From Actinomadura sp. 7K507 (GTDB lineage Bacteria; Actinomycetota; Actinomycetes; Streptosporangiales; Streptosporangiaceae): a stretch of 55,862 bases of DNA. The stretch is taken from NCBI RefSeq assembly GCF_004348425.1, contig NZ_SMKK01000022.1, forward strand, positions 1-55,862. The letters run 5' to 3'. The position numbers were made by a program, and so were the translations under genes. How positions within the stretch are numbered: the stretch's first letter is position 1; every line of letters begins with the position of its first letter. The notes under the pieces are model-generated. The model searched no databases, had not been told where the DNA came from, and saw only the letters and a list, made by a program, of their open reading frames with translations. Of the stretch, positions 44,689-52,357 are shown piece by piece.

Positions 44689-45847
44689 GGAGCTGGCGGG
44701 CCATCACCATGCGCTGGATCTGGTTGGTGCCCTCGTAGATCTGGGTGATCTTGGCGTCGCGCATCATCCGCTCCACCGGGAACTCCCGCGTGTAGCCGTA
44801 GCCGCCGAGGAGCTGGACGGCGTCGGTGGTGACGTCCATCGCGACGTCCGAGGCCAGCGCCTTGCAGGCCGAGGAGACGAACGTCAGGTCCGCGATCTTC
44901 TCCCCGTGCATCGCCCGCTCGGACTTGATCGCGGCGTGGTAGGTCAGCTGGCGGGCGCCCTCAAGCCGCATCGCCATGTCGGCCAGCATGAACTGCACGC
45001 CCTGGAAGTCGCCGATCGGCTTGCCGAACTGGCGCCGGTCCTTGACGTAGCCGACCGCGAAGTCCAGCGCGCCCTGCGCGATGCCGAGCGCCTGTGCGGC
45101 GATGGTGATCCGGGTGTGGTCCAGCGTCGCCAGCGCCGTCTTGAAGCCGGTTCCCTCGGCGCCGATGATCCGGTCGGCCGGGATCCGCACGTCCTCGAGG
45201 ATCACCTGCCGGGTCGGGGAGCCCTTGATGCCCAGCTTGCGCTCCTTGGGCCCGAACGACACGCCCGGGTCGGACTTCTCCACCACGAACGCCGAGATGC
45301 CGCGGGCTCCGGCCGCCGGGTCGGTGACCGCCATCACCGTGTAGTACTCCGACACCCCCGCGTTGGTGATCCACATCTTGGTGCCGTTGAGCACCCAGGT
45401 GTCGCCGTCGCGCACCGCGCGGGTCTTCATGCCCGCCGCGTCCGACCCCGCGTCGGCCTCCGACAGCGCGTAGGAGAACATCCCTTCGCCGCGCGCCACC
45501 GGGGCGAGGTACCTCTTCTTCAGCTCCTCCGAGCCGGACAGCAGCACCGGGACGGTGCCCAGCTTGTTCACGGCCGGGATCAGCGACGAGGAGGCGCACG
45601 CGCGGGCCACCTCCTCGATCACGATCACCGTCGCCAGCGCGTCCGCGCCCGATCCCCCGTACGATTCGGGGACGTGCACCGCGTGCAGATCGGCGGCCGC
45701 GAGCGCGTCGAGGGCCTCCTGCGGGAACCGCGACTCCTCGTCCACCTCCGCGGCGAACGGAGCGATCTTGGCGTCGGCCAGTTCGCGCACCGTGCGCCGG
45801 AGCATCTCGTGCTCCTCGGATGGCGCGTAGGTGGGAAAGTCGCTCAT
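44681..45847 (-). CDS. Acyl-CoA dehydrogenase, FadE25-like
   Basis: 388 aa from ATG 45847, preceded by GGAGGAACG. Features: SYALSEADAGSDAAGMKTRA (FAD/substrate site), WVLNGTKMWITNAG, LGIKGSPTRQVILEDVRIPA, LLGGYGYTREFPVERMMRDA, and ITQIYEGTNQIQRMVMARQL with the catalytic Glu region. The pattern agrees with mycobacterial FadE25 and other short-chain dehydrogenases. It is not adjacent to other beta-oxidation genes. Direct repeats upstream may be a regulator site. Confidence 0.9.
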   Translation of the reverse strand: MSDFPTYAPSEEHEMLRRTVRELADAKIAPFAAEVDEESRFPQEALDALAAADLHAVHVPESYGGSGADALATVIVIEEVARACASSSLIPAVNKLGTVPVLLSGSEELKKRYLAPVARGEGMFSYALSEADAGSDAAGMKTRAVRDGDTWVLNGTKMWITNAGVSEYYTVMAVTDPAAGARGISAFVVEKSDPGVSFGPKERKLGIKGSPTRQVILEDVRIPADRIIGAEGTGFKTALATLDHTRITIAAQALGIAQGALDFAVGYVKDRRQFGKPIGDFQGVQFMLADMAMRLEGARQLTYHAAIKSERAMHGEKIADLTFVSSACKALASDVAMDVTTDAVQLLGGYGYTREFPVERMMRDAKITQIYEGTNQIQRMVMARQLLR

Positions 45848-45888
45848 CGTTCCTCCGCGGTGTCCCGGCCGCGTCGGCGGCCGTTTAG

Positions 45889-45914
45889 TTTGACGGCCAA
45901 TATTTGAACGCCAA
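45889..45914. promoter_or_regulatory. Direct repeats upstream of the acyl-CoA dehydrogenase
   Basis: TTTGACGGCCAA (45889-45900) and TTTGAACGCCAA (45903-45914) are 12-bp imperfect repeats 14 bp apart in an AT-richer stretch. They lie about 40 bases before the ATG. A TetR-type lipid regulator could bind; not shown. Confidence 0.45.
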
Positions 45915-45983
45915 AATAATCGAGGCCGCGCCGCCCGGTCAAGTCGGGGCCGGGCGATACGCGTCACACCGCCTCGACGCCGG

Positions 45984-46859
45984 TCACAGCCGCCGCAGGA
46001 GTTCGGCGAGCGCCGGGTTGTCGTTGCCGCGCCGCCAGGTCAGGCTCAGTTCGACGGGGGCCGGATCGTCGAGTTCGACGGCCCGGAACGTCAGCCCCGC
46101 GTAGCGGAGCCGGGCCGCGGCGGCGGGCACCAGCGCGAGGCCCCAGCCGCAGTTGACCAGCGCCAGGATGCTGTGCACCTGGCTGAGGTGCTGCGCGTAC
46201 ACGGGCGTGACGCCGGCCTGCCGGAACAGGCTGATCAGCAGCTCGTGGAAGTAGCGGGCCTCCACCGGCGAGTACATGATGAACCGCTGCCCGTCGAGGT
46301 CGCCAAGGCGTACCGGGCCGTCCCCGTCGGCGAGGGGGTGGCCGTTGGGGATCGCGGCCAGCAGCGGCTCGCGGTCGGCGCCGCGCTCCTCCAGGTCCGG
46401 GTCGGTGACCGGCGGGCGGACGAGCCCGAGGTCCAGGCCGCCTTCCGCCAGGGCCTGTACCTGGTCCCTGGTGACCATCTCCCGCAGGACGATGCCGACG
46501 CCGGGCAGCGCCGTCCGCGCGACCTCCAGCAGGCGCCCGAGCGCGGCGTACGCGCTGGCGGCGGTGAACCCGACCGCGATGCTCCCGGTCTCCCCCGCCG
46601 ACACCTGCCGGACCGACATCGCGGCGTGGTCGGCCTGGTGGAGCAGCCGGCGGGCCTCGATCAGGAACGCGCGCCCGGCGGGGGTGAGGCGCACCGAACG
46701 GTTCGTCCGGTCGAACAGCCGCACCTTCAGGTCGTTCTCCAGCAGCTGGATCTGGCGGCTCAGCGGCGGCTGCGTCATCCGCAGCCGCTCCGCGGCCCGG
46801 CCGAAGTGCAGTTCCTCGGCGACGGCCACGAAGTTCGCGAGTTGGTTGAGCGTGAACAT
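45984..46859 (-). CDS. LysR-family transcriptional regulator
   Basis: 291 aa. The N-terminal HTH is MFTLNQLANFVAVAEELHFG, RAAERLRMTQPPLSRQIQLL, then ENDLKVRLFDRTNRSVRLTP, the CbnR/CatR-like pattern. A periplasmic-binding-type effector domain follows. It is divergent from kdgD with 74 bases between, the classical LysR arrangement, so it probably controls kdgD in response to a sugar acid. Confidence 0.92.
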   Translation of the reverse strand: MFTLNQLANFVAVAEELHFGRAAERLRMTQPPLSRQIQLLENDLKVRLFDRTNRSVRLTPAGRAFLIEARRLLHQADHAAMSVRQVSAGETGSIAVGFTAASAYAALGRLLEVARTALPGVGIVLREMVTRDQVQALAEGGLDLGLVRPPVTDPDLEERGADREPLLAAIPNGHPLADGDGPVRLGDLDGQRFIMYSPVEARYFHELLISLFRQAGVTPVYAQHLSQVHSILALVNCGWGLALVPAAAARLRYAGLTFRAVELDDPAPVELSLTWRRGNDNPALAELLRRL

Positions 46860-46933
46860 CGATTCCCTGCGGGTATCAGTGAATGCCTTTTTCGTGTTGG
46901 ACCTGGATCAATCCGCCATCCTAGCCTCGGGCC

Positions 46934-47848
46934 ATGCAGCAGACCGCGCCCGACGAGATCGCCCGCCGGCTCGGCTCCGGCCTCCTGTCGTTCCCCGTCA
47001 CCCACTTCCGCGAGGACCTGTCCTTCGACGAGGGCGCCTACCGCGAGAACATCGCCGGGCTCGGCCGGGAGGGCCTCGCCGGCCTGTTCGCGGCGGGCGG
47101 GACGGGCGAGTTCTTCTCCCTGACGGCCGACGAGGTCCGGCGGGTCGTCCGCGCGGCGGTGCGGGACGCGCCGGACGGCGTCCCGGTGATCGCGCCCGCC
47201 GGGTACGGGACGGCGGCGGCCGCCGAGATGGCCCGCGACGCCGAGCGCGCCGGCGCGGACGGAGTCCTGCTGTTCCCGCCCTACCTGACCGAGGCGTCGC
47301 AGGACGGGCTGGCCGCCCACGTGCGGGCCGTCTGCGCCGCGACCCGCCTCGGCGTGACGATCTACAGCCGGGCCAACGCGGTCTACCAGGACACGACCGT
47401 CGCCCGGATCGCCGACGCGTGCCCCAACCTCGTCGGGTTCAAGGACGGCGTCGGGGACCTGGAGCTGATGACGCGGATCCGGGCGAGGCTCGGGGAGCGG
47501 CTCGTCTACATCGGCGGGCTGCCGACCGCCGAGACGTTCGCGCAGCCCTACCTGGAGATGGGCGTGACGACGTACTCCTCGGCGATCTTCAACTTCGTCC
47601 CGGACTTCGCCCTCGCGTTCTACGACGCCGTCCGCGCCCGCGACCGGGACGGGGTGCGGCGCCGCCTGGAGGAGTTCGTCCTGCCGTACTGCGAGATCCG
47701 CAACCGCCGCGCCGGTTACGCCGTGAGCATCGTGAAGGCGGGCATGAGGGCCGTCGGGCGCCCGGCGGGCCCCGTCCGCCCGCCGTTGACGGACCTGGCC
47801 GAGGACGAGTCCACCGCCCTGGCCGGACTCATCGGGAAGGCGGCATGA
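46934..47848 (+). CDS. kdgD: 5-dehydro-4-deoxyglucarate dehydratase
   Basis: 304 aa, DHDPS/NAL superfamily. The start region [52 protein letters not shown] and the Schiff-base lysine in [14 protein letters not shown] match KdgD. It converts 5-dehydro-4-deoxy-glucarate to 2,5-dioxopentanoate with loss of CO2 and water, in glucarate and galactarate use. No other sugar-acid genes are in the window. Confidence 0.9.
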   Translation: MQQTAPDEIARRLGSGLLSFPVTHFREDLSFDEGAYRENIAGLGREGLAGLFAAGGTGEFFSLTADEVRRVVRAAVRDAPDGVPVIAPAGYGTAAAAEMARDAERAGADGVLLFPPYLTEASQDGLAAHVRAVCAATRLGVTIYSRANAVYQDTTVARIADACPNLVGFKDGVGDLELMTRIRARLGERLVYIGGLPTAETFAQPYLEMGVTTYSSAIFNFVPDFALAFYDAVRARDRDGVRRRLEEFVLPYCEIRNRRAGYAVSIVKAGMRAVGRPAGPVRPPLTDLAEDESTALAGLIGKAA

Positions 47849-47865
47849 CGGACCCCGCCGATCGT

Positions 47866-47937
47866 TGACCGGACAGGGCTCGAACCTGCGACCCGCTGCT
47901 TGTAAGGCAGCCGCTCTGCCACCTGAGCTACCGGTCA
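47866..47937 (-). tRNA. tRNA-Val (UAC)
   Basis: 72 bases. Acceptor stem TGACCGG/CCGGTCA, D-stem GCTC/GAGC, anticodon loop CTTACAA giving UAC, T-loop TTCGAGC. CCA is not encoded. Last tRNA of the array in transcription order. Confidence 0.93.
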
Positions 47938-47940
47938 TCA

Positions 47941-47959
47941 CCCGGAGACGAACTCCGGG
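47941..47959 (-). other. Hairpin between tRNA-Val and tRNA-Gln
   Basis: CCCGGAG (47941-47947) and CTCCGGG (47953-47959) form a 7-bp stem with a 5-base loop. It lies in the spacer of the tRNA transcript and may serve in processing or partial termination. Confidence 0.55.
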
Positions 47960-47965
47960 GCTCGC

Positions 47966-48036
47966 TGCCGGAGCAGGATTCGAACCTGCATGACGCGATC
48001 CAGAGTCGCGCATCCTTCCGTTTGGATGATCCAGCA
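47966..48036 (-). tRNA. tRNA-Gln (CUG)
   Basis: 71 bases. Acceptor stem TGCTGGA/TCCGGCA (one G-U), D-stem ATCC/GGAT with loop AAACGGAA, anticodon stem CGCGA/TCGCG with loop CTCTGGA giving CUG, T-loop TTCGAAT. The D-arm differs from the common GCTC type. Confidence 0.9.
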
Positions 48037-48124
48037 CGGGTGCCCTCCGGCGGGAGGTGGCGTCCGCCCGCCTGGGCACGGGAGGACCGGCCGGGGGTCG
48101 TTACTCCCGCCGGTCCAGTCCAGA

Positions 48125-48196
48125 GCCGCACTCGAGAATCGAACTCGATGACTCCTGGGTGGAAGCCAGGCGCCTGACCATTTCGGCTTGTGCGGC
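48125..48196 (-). tRNA. tRNA-Gly (UCC)
   Basis: 72 bases. Acceptor stem GCCGCAC/GTGCGGC, anticodon stem CCTGG/CCAGG with loop CTTCCAC giving UCC, T-stem TCGAG/CTCGA. Confidence 0.93.
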
Positions 48197-48201
48197 GTAG
48201 C

Positions 48202-48221
48202 GCGGAGCCCGCGGGCTCCGC
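48202..48221 (-). other. Perfect 20-bp palindrome between tRNA-Gly and tRNA-Arg
   Basis: GCGGAGCCCGCGGGCTCCGC is fully self-complementary and would form a strong hairpin in the precursor RNA, perhaps guiding processing. Confidence 0.6.
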
Positions 48222-48224
48222 AGC

Positions 48225-48297
48225 ACCTCTGCCAGGACTCGAACCTGGGACTTTCGCATTCGTAGTGCGACGCTCTGATCCACTGAGCTACAGAGGC
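48225..48297 (-). tRNA. tRNA-Arg (ACG)
   Basis: 73 bases. Acceptor stem GCCTCTG/CAGAGGT, D-stem GCTC/GAGC, anticodon stem TCGCA/TGCGA with loop CTACGAA giving ACG (read as inosine-CG), T-loop TTCGAGT. Confidence 0.93.
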
Positions 48298-48302
48298 TTG
48301 CG

Positions 48303-48375
48303 TGGCCTTCTGAGGAGTCGAACCTCATGCCTCCCGCTCTTCACACGGGCGCTCTTCCAGATGAGCTAGAAGGCC
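48303..48375 (-). tRNA. tRNA-Phe (GAA)
   Basis: 73 bases. Acceptor stem GGCCTTC/GAAGGCC, anticodon loop GTGAAGA giving GAA, T-loop TTCGACT. First tRNA of the array; its 5' end lies 3 bases after the T-run of a terminator-like hairpin. Confidence 0.93.
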
Positions 48376-48378
48376 ATG

Positions 48379-48410
48379 AAAAAGCCGCCGGGGATGGTCT
48401 CCCGGGCGGC
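48379..48410 (-). terminator. Intrinsic terminator / putative attenuator directly before tRNA-Phe
   Basis: On the minus strand GCCGCCCGGGA (48410-48400) pairs with TCCCCGGCGGC (48394-48384), with one mismatch near the loop, and TTTTT follows (48383-48379). This is a textbook intrinsic terminator, which is uncommon in this genome. It lies on the path of any transcript that starts upstream and enters the tRNA array. Confidence 0.8.
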
Positions 48411-48431
48411 CTCCACTGGAACCTTTCGGCT

Positions 48432-48521
48432 CTATCCAGAGGCATCCACGGGCACGGCGAATCGGCCCTGGGGCCGGACGCCGAAGGGGCGGCGCTGCTG
48501 CTGGGCGAAAATCCCGGTCAT
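48432..48521 (-). CDS. Small ORF (29 aa), candidate leader peptide of the tRNA array
   Basis: 29 codons from ATG 48521 with a GGAAGGGAG ribosome binding site 7 bases upstream (48529-48537). The product contains FAQQQRRPFGVRPQGRFAVP. The stop lies 21 bases before the terminator hairpin that abuts tRNA-Phe. Phe, Gln, Arg, Gly and Val, the amino acids of the five downstream tRNAs, make up 18 of its 29 residues. Translation is supported only by the ribosome binding site, the promoter position and the spacing. Confidence 0.5.
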   Translation of the reverse strand: MTGIFAQQQRRPFGVRPQGRFAVPVDASG

Positions 48522-48563
48522 CGTGCGGCTCCCTTCCGTGCCGTGGCTCGCTCCGTTACTCAT

Positions 48564-48592
48564 ATGGTGCGGCACGGCCCGCGCATGTGCAA
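48564..48592 (-). promoter_or_regulatory. Probable promoter of the leader ORF / tRNA array
   Basis: On the minus strand TTGCAC (48592-48587) is a good -35, and CACCAT (48569-48564) is a fair -10 at a 17-base spacing. The start of transcription would be near 48557, about 36 bases before the leader ATG. No better promoter is seen between the terminator hairpin and tRNA-Phe. Confidence 0.5.
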
Positions 48593-48608
48593 TCGCTTTT
48601 TACGCGGA

Positions 48609-48647
48609 CCGCACCGGGGCCCGTGTGGCTCACGGGCCCCGGTGCGG
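48609..48647. terminator. Strong hairpin terminator after the LPFR-type gene
   Basis: CCGCACCGGGGCCCGTG (48609-48625) is perfectly complementary to CACGGGCCCCGGTGCGG (48631-48647) across a 5-base loop. It ends the minus-strand small gene at 48659. There is no clear T-run. Confidence 0.8.
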
Positions 48648-48658
48648 CGGTGGTCCGG

Positions 48659-48796
48659 TCAGATGCCCCGGCGGCGCGTACGCGTCGAGCGGCCGCGCGA
48701 AGGGGTCAGCAGACGCTGCAGGACCCTGAGCGGCAGGGTCACGATACTGACGATCGTGCCGATGATGGCGCTGAGCGCTGCGCTGATGCGGCGCAT
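48659..48796 (-). CDS. LPFR-motif-like small protein
   Basis: 45 aa from ATG 48796 with AAAGGAG 8 bases before the start. The protein has one hydrophobic helix, SAIIGTIVSIVTLPLRVLQR, and a strongly basic tail rich in Arg. The TLPLRV segment corresponds to the LPFR motif of a small membrane-protein family common in Streptomyces and relatives (Leu in place of Phe). Function unknown. It forms a single-gene unit bounded by a strong terminator. Confidence 0.75.
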   Translation of the reverse strand: MRRISAALSAIIGTIVSIVTLPLRVLQRLLTPSRGRSTRTRRRGI

Positions 48797-48849
48797 TGGA
48801 TTCACTCCTTTGAGTCGTCCTAAAGCGCCCTATACCCGTACATGGGGTT

Positions 48850-49647
48850 TTACACGGGATTGGCCCCGATGATGACCGTGGCGTGGAAATCCTCGGACGT
48901 CGACACGGCCGCGGCCAGCCCGCCGCGCTCGACCGCCGCGACCGCGTCCGGAACCTGCCGTTCGCTCGTCTCGAACAGCAGGTGGCCGCCCGGCACCAGC
49001 CAGCGCGGCGCCTCGGCGGTCACGCGGCGCAGGACGGCGAGGCCGTCGGCACCGCCGTCCAGCGCGACGCGCGGCTCGTGGTCCCGCGCCTCCGGCGGCA
49101 TCAGCGCCAGATCGTCCGCCGGGACGTAGGGCACGTTGGCGAGCAGGACGTCGACGCGGCCGCGCAGGGCGTCCGGCAGCGGTTCGAAGAGGTCGCCCTC
49201 GTGCACCTGGCCGCCGAACCGCGCGAGATTGCGGCGGGCGCAACGCACGGCGGACGGTTCGACGTCGGCGGCGTGCAGCGCGTACTCGTCCAAGCCGGAG
49301 ACCAGCGCGGCCCCCAGCGCGCCGGAACCGCAACAGAGGTCGACGACGACCGGCCGGGGCGGAGTGAGGCCGGCGGCCTCCCGGACGAGGAACTCGGTCC
49401 GGCGGCGGGGGACGAAGACACCGGGGTCCACCGCGATCCGGAGACCGCAGAACTCCGCCCAGCCGAGGACGTGTTCCAGGGGCAGCCCGGCTGCGCGCCG
49501 CTCCACCATCGCGGACACGTCGTCCGGTGTGCGGGCCGTGGAGAGGATGAGCCTCGCCTCGTCCTCGGCGAAGACGCAGCCGGCGGCGCGCAGCCTGGAG
49601 ACGACGGCGGACTCGGTGTGCGGTGTCTGCATGGGCGACGGCCACAT
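48850..49647 (-). CDS. PrmC/HemK-like protein N5-glutamine methyltransferase
   Basis: 265 aa. The N-terminal helical part and the core VVVDLCCGSGALGAALVSGL (SAM motif I) match HemK-like enzymes. ADVEPSAVRCARRNL follows, and VDVLLANVPYVPADDLALMP holds the active site. The canonical NPPY is NVPY here, as in a group of actinobacterial paralogs, so the target may be a Gln in a protein other than release factors. ATG 49647 is used; ATG 49632 is also possible. Confidence 0.8.
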   Translation of the reverse strand: MWPSPMQTPHTESAVVSRLRAAGCVFAEDEARLILSTARTPDDVSAMVERRAAGLPLEHVLGWAEFCGLRIAVDPGVFVPRRRTEFLVREAAGLTPPRPVVVDLCCGSGALGAALVSGLDEYALHAADVEPSAVRCARRNLARFGGQVHEGDLFEPLPDALRGRVDVLLANVPYVPADDLALMPPEARDHEPRVALDGGADGLAVLRRVTAEAPRWLVPGGHLLFETSERQVPDAVAAVERGGLAAAVSTSEDFHATVIIGANPV

Positions 49648-49728
49648 TATCCCAAGGATTGCCGACGGCCGTCCCGAGCATGGGCGGGGCGGCGGGACAA
49701 TGGTGTGCAGTCCAGATATCGGGGGTCA

Positions 49729-50535
49729 GTGTTGTCGGAGAGGCGCGGCCTCGCGGCCGACTGCGCGAACTGCTTCGGGTTGTGCTGCGTCGCGCTGCCG
49801 TTCGCCAAGTCGGCCGATTTCGCGGTCGACAAGGAGGCGGGCGAGCCGTGCCGCAATCTCCTGGCCGACTTCCGGTGCGGCATCCACGCGGATCTCCGCC
49901 AACAGGGTTTCCAGGGCTGCACGGTCTTCGACTGTTTCGGGGCCGGGCAGAAGGTGTCGCAAGGCACCTTCGGCGGGCGGGACTGGCGGCGGGGGCCGGA
50001 CGTCGCGCGCCAGATGTTCCGGGTCTTCCCCGTCATGCGGCAGCTTCACGAACTGCTCTATTACCTTGATCAAGCGCTGGCGCTGCCGTCCGCCGAACCC
50101 GTCCACGAAGACCTCCGCGGGGCCCTGGACGACGTCGCCCGCCTCACCGATGCGGGCCCGGCGGAACTCGCGGACGTGGACGTCCCGGCGGTACGGGAGA
50201 AGGTGAACGTCCTGCTGCTCCGGGTCAGCGAACTCGTCAGGGCCTCCGTCCCTGGCCGGAAGAGGAACCACCGGGGAGCCGACCTCATCGGGGCGAAGCT
50301 GAAGGGCGCGGACCTGCGCGGGGCCGATCTGCGCGGCGCTTACCTGATCGCCGCCGACCTCCGCGGCGCCGACCTGCGGGCGGCGGACCTGATCGGGGCG
50401 GACCTGCGGGACGCCGACCTGCGCGGGGCCGACCTCACCGGGAGCGTCTTCGTCACGCGGTCCCAGCTCGACTCCGCCCGCGGCGACGCCGCCACGCGGA
50501 CGCCCGGGGCGCTGGGCAGGCCCGCGCACTGGTGA
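49729..50535 (+). CDS. Cysteine-cluster and pentapeptide-repeat protein
   Basis: 268 aa from GTG 49729, with GGGGG 4 bases upstream. The N-terminal CANCFGLCCVALPF with later C-x6-FRCGIH and GCTVFDCFGAG resembles the YkgJ-type zinc/iron-chelating CxxCxxxCC cluster. Residues about 185-245 are pentapeptide repeats of the A-D-L-x-G type (GADLRGADLRGAYLIAADLR), about 12 units, which would form a right-handed beta helix. Function unknown; such proteins occur in actinomycetes. A metal- or redox-sensing head on a repeat scaffold is a reasonable description. Confidence 0.85.
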   Translation: MLSERRGLAADCANCFGLCCVALPFAKSADFAVDKEAGEPCRNLLADFRCGIHADLRQQGFQGCTVFDCFGAGQKVSQGTFGGRDWRRGPDVARQMFRVFPVMRQLHELLYYLDQALALPSAEPVHEDLRGALDDVARLTDAGPAELADVDVPAVREKVNVLLLRVSELVRASVPGRKRNHRGADLIGAKLKGADLRGADLRGAYLIAADLRGADLRAADLIGADLRDADLRGADLTGSVFVTRSQLDSARGDAATRTPGALGRPAHW

Positions 50536-50616
50536 CCTCCCCCGGGCCCGTTCCTGATCTTGTTTAGGGCGGTCGCCACGGGGCATTTCCGCAGCGCACG
50601 TCATCGGGGGGACTGT

Positions 50617-51186
50617 GTGACGCGGGTGAGATGGTGGGGTACGGGCGTCGTGGCGCTCGTGCTGCTGGTCCTCTGCGCCGGGCTGCCGCTGCTGAACACC
50701 GCCCTGGGAAGCGGCGGCAGGCCGCTGGCGCCCGGGACGGTGCTGTCGGCCGGGACGGAACGCGAGGGCGTCCGACCGGTGACGTTCGCCGTCCCGTCCG
50801 CGGGCTGGGTGCTCAGCGAGGCGGACACCTCGCTGTCGAGCGGCGTCGAACTGTTCAGCGGCGACGTCGTGTTCAACCTGAACGTGGTCGTCCCGCTCGG
50901 CCCGCTGGACGCCGGCAGGCTGTGGGACGGCCTCGGGCGGATCGTCTCGGTCGGCGGGCAGGCGCGGGTGGGCGCCGAGCCCGCGCCGACCACGACGGCG
51001 CACGGCCTGACGGGGCTGGCCGGGAGGATCACCGGGCGGGACCGCGCGGGCACCGCCGCCGTGTTCGCCACGGACACGCTCGGGGCCACGGTGACGGCGG
51101 CGGGCCCGCCGCGCGCCTACCGGAGCGCGGCCGCGCAGATCGAGGCGATGGTGCGGACCGTGCGGATCAGATCGCCGTGGCCATGA
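50617..51186 (+). CDS. Membrane-anchored extracytoplasmic protein, function unknown
   Basis: 189 aa from GTG 50617, GGGGGGA just upstream. One N-terminal helix (GTGVVALVLLVLCAGLPLLN) is followed by a domain with ADTSLSSGVELFSGDVVFNL, NVVVPLGPLDAGRLWDGL and FATDTLGATVTAAGPP. It resembles uncharacterised actinobacterial proteins encoded next to PrsW. It overlaps the PrsW gene by ATGA, so the two are co-translated. It may be a partner or substrate of PrsW. Confidence 0.75.
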   Translation: MTRVRWWGTGVVALVLLVLCAGLPLLNTALGSGGRPLAPGTVLSAGTEREGVRPVTFAVPSAGWVLSEADTSLSSGVELFSGDVVFNLNVVVPLGPLDAGRLWDGLGRIVSVGGQARVGAEPAPTTTAHGLTGLAGRITGRDRAGTAAVFATDTLGATVTAAGPPRAYRSAAAQIEAMVRTVRIRSPWP

Positions 51187-52271
51187 CGCGCCGTCCCGCG
51201 TTCTGGCTGTGGGCGGCGGTGTGCCTGCTCGGCGTCTGGATCGCGTGGCGGGGGATGGAGGCGGCGGTCCGGGCGTTCCCGGTCGGGTCGATCGCCGGTC
51301 TGGTGCTGCTGGCGCCGACCGCGGTGGCGGGAACCTGGCTGCTGCGGCGGCTGCATCCGGTCCGGTCGCGCCCGGCGGGGTACGCGCTCATCGCGGTGGG
51401 CTGGGGCGGGCTGGCGGCGTTCGGGCTGGCGCTGCCCACCAACGCGGCGTTCCAGGCGGTCATCGGGAAGACGGCCGGGCCGGAGTTCAACTCCGCGTGG
51501 GGCGCGTCGATCGCCGCGCCGGTCGACGAGGAGATCCTGAAGCTGCTCGGCGTCGCGACGCTGGCGCTGATGGCGCCGTCCGCGATCCGCGGCCCCCTGG
51601 ACGGCTGGGGGTACGGCGCGCTGTGCGGGCTGGGCTTCCAGGCGTCGGAGAACTTCCTGTACGTGCTCAACACCATCGTGCTGACGGGCGCGACGCAGGA
51701 CGTGAACGCGGCGCTGTTCTCGTTCGGCAGCCGGGTGATCGGCGGCGCGTGGTGGAGCCACTGGGCGATGACGGCGATCGCCGGCGCTGGCCTCGGGTGC
51801 CTGCTCGGCCGGGTGTCGCGGACGAGCGCGGCAGCGGCCGCGGGGGCGTTCGTCCTGGCGACGGCGCTGCACGCCTGGTGCAACTCGCCCGTCTTGCAGG
51901 GGGTGCTGCTGCTGCCGGTGAAGGGTGCGCCGATCCTGCTCGCGGCGATCGTCACGTACCGGGTCTCCAGGCGCCGCTACCTGTCGCACTTCCGGCGGAC
52001 GACGCGCGCCGAGACCATCAGGGGCGTCCTCGTCCCGGGTGAGGGCCATGTCCTCGCCTACCCCAAGTGGCGCAGGAAGGAGCAGTGGAAGGTGCCCGCC
52101 GGGGAGCCGCGCCGGCTCCTCGCGCGGCTGCGGGCGACCGAGCTCGACCTGATCGAGGACGGCCTCGGCGGGCTGGAGCACGATCCCCGGTCGGCCGACC
52201 GGCTGCGGGCCGAGGTCAGTGACCTGCGCCGGCTCCTCGACGCCTCGGCCGGACATCCCCGCGCGGCGTGA
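51183..52271 (+). CDS. PrsW-family intramembrane metalloprotease
   Basis: 362 aa from ATG 51183, coupled by ATGA. The family motifs are present: PVDEEILKLLGVATLAL (EExxK), CGLGFQASENFLYVLN, WWSHWAMTAIAGAGLG and TALHAWCNSP. About eight membrane helices and a cytoplasmic tail of 100 residues follow. In Bacillus, PrsW cleaves the anti-sigma factor RsiW. Here the co-translated partner just upstream has one membrane helix, which would suit a substrate or cofactor. Confidence 0.88.
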   Translation: MTRRPAFWLWAAVCLLGVWIAWRGMEAAVRAFPVGSIAGLVLLAPTAVAGTWLLRRLHPVRSRPAGYALIAVGWGGLAAFGLALPTNAAFQAVIGKTAGPEFNSAWGASIAAPVDEEILKLLGVATLALMAPSAIRGPLDGWGYGALCGLGFQASENFLYVLNTIVLTGATQDVNAALFSFGSRVIGGAWWSHWAMTAIAGAGLGCLLGRVSRTSAAAAAGAFVLATALHAWCNSPVLQGVLLLPVKGAPILLAAIVTYRVSRRRYLSHFRRTTRAETIRGVLVPGEGHVLAYPKWRRKEQWKVPAGEPRRLLARLRATELDLIEDGLGGLEHDPRSADRLRAEVSDLRRLLDASAGHPRAA

Positions 52272-52357
52272 CATGGGGGCCGAGGAGCGCTGTTTGTCCC
52301 ACCGGGCCCCGGGTACCCGCCCTCCGGGGTTCACAGCTCGGCCAGGGGAGATGCGTG

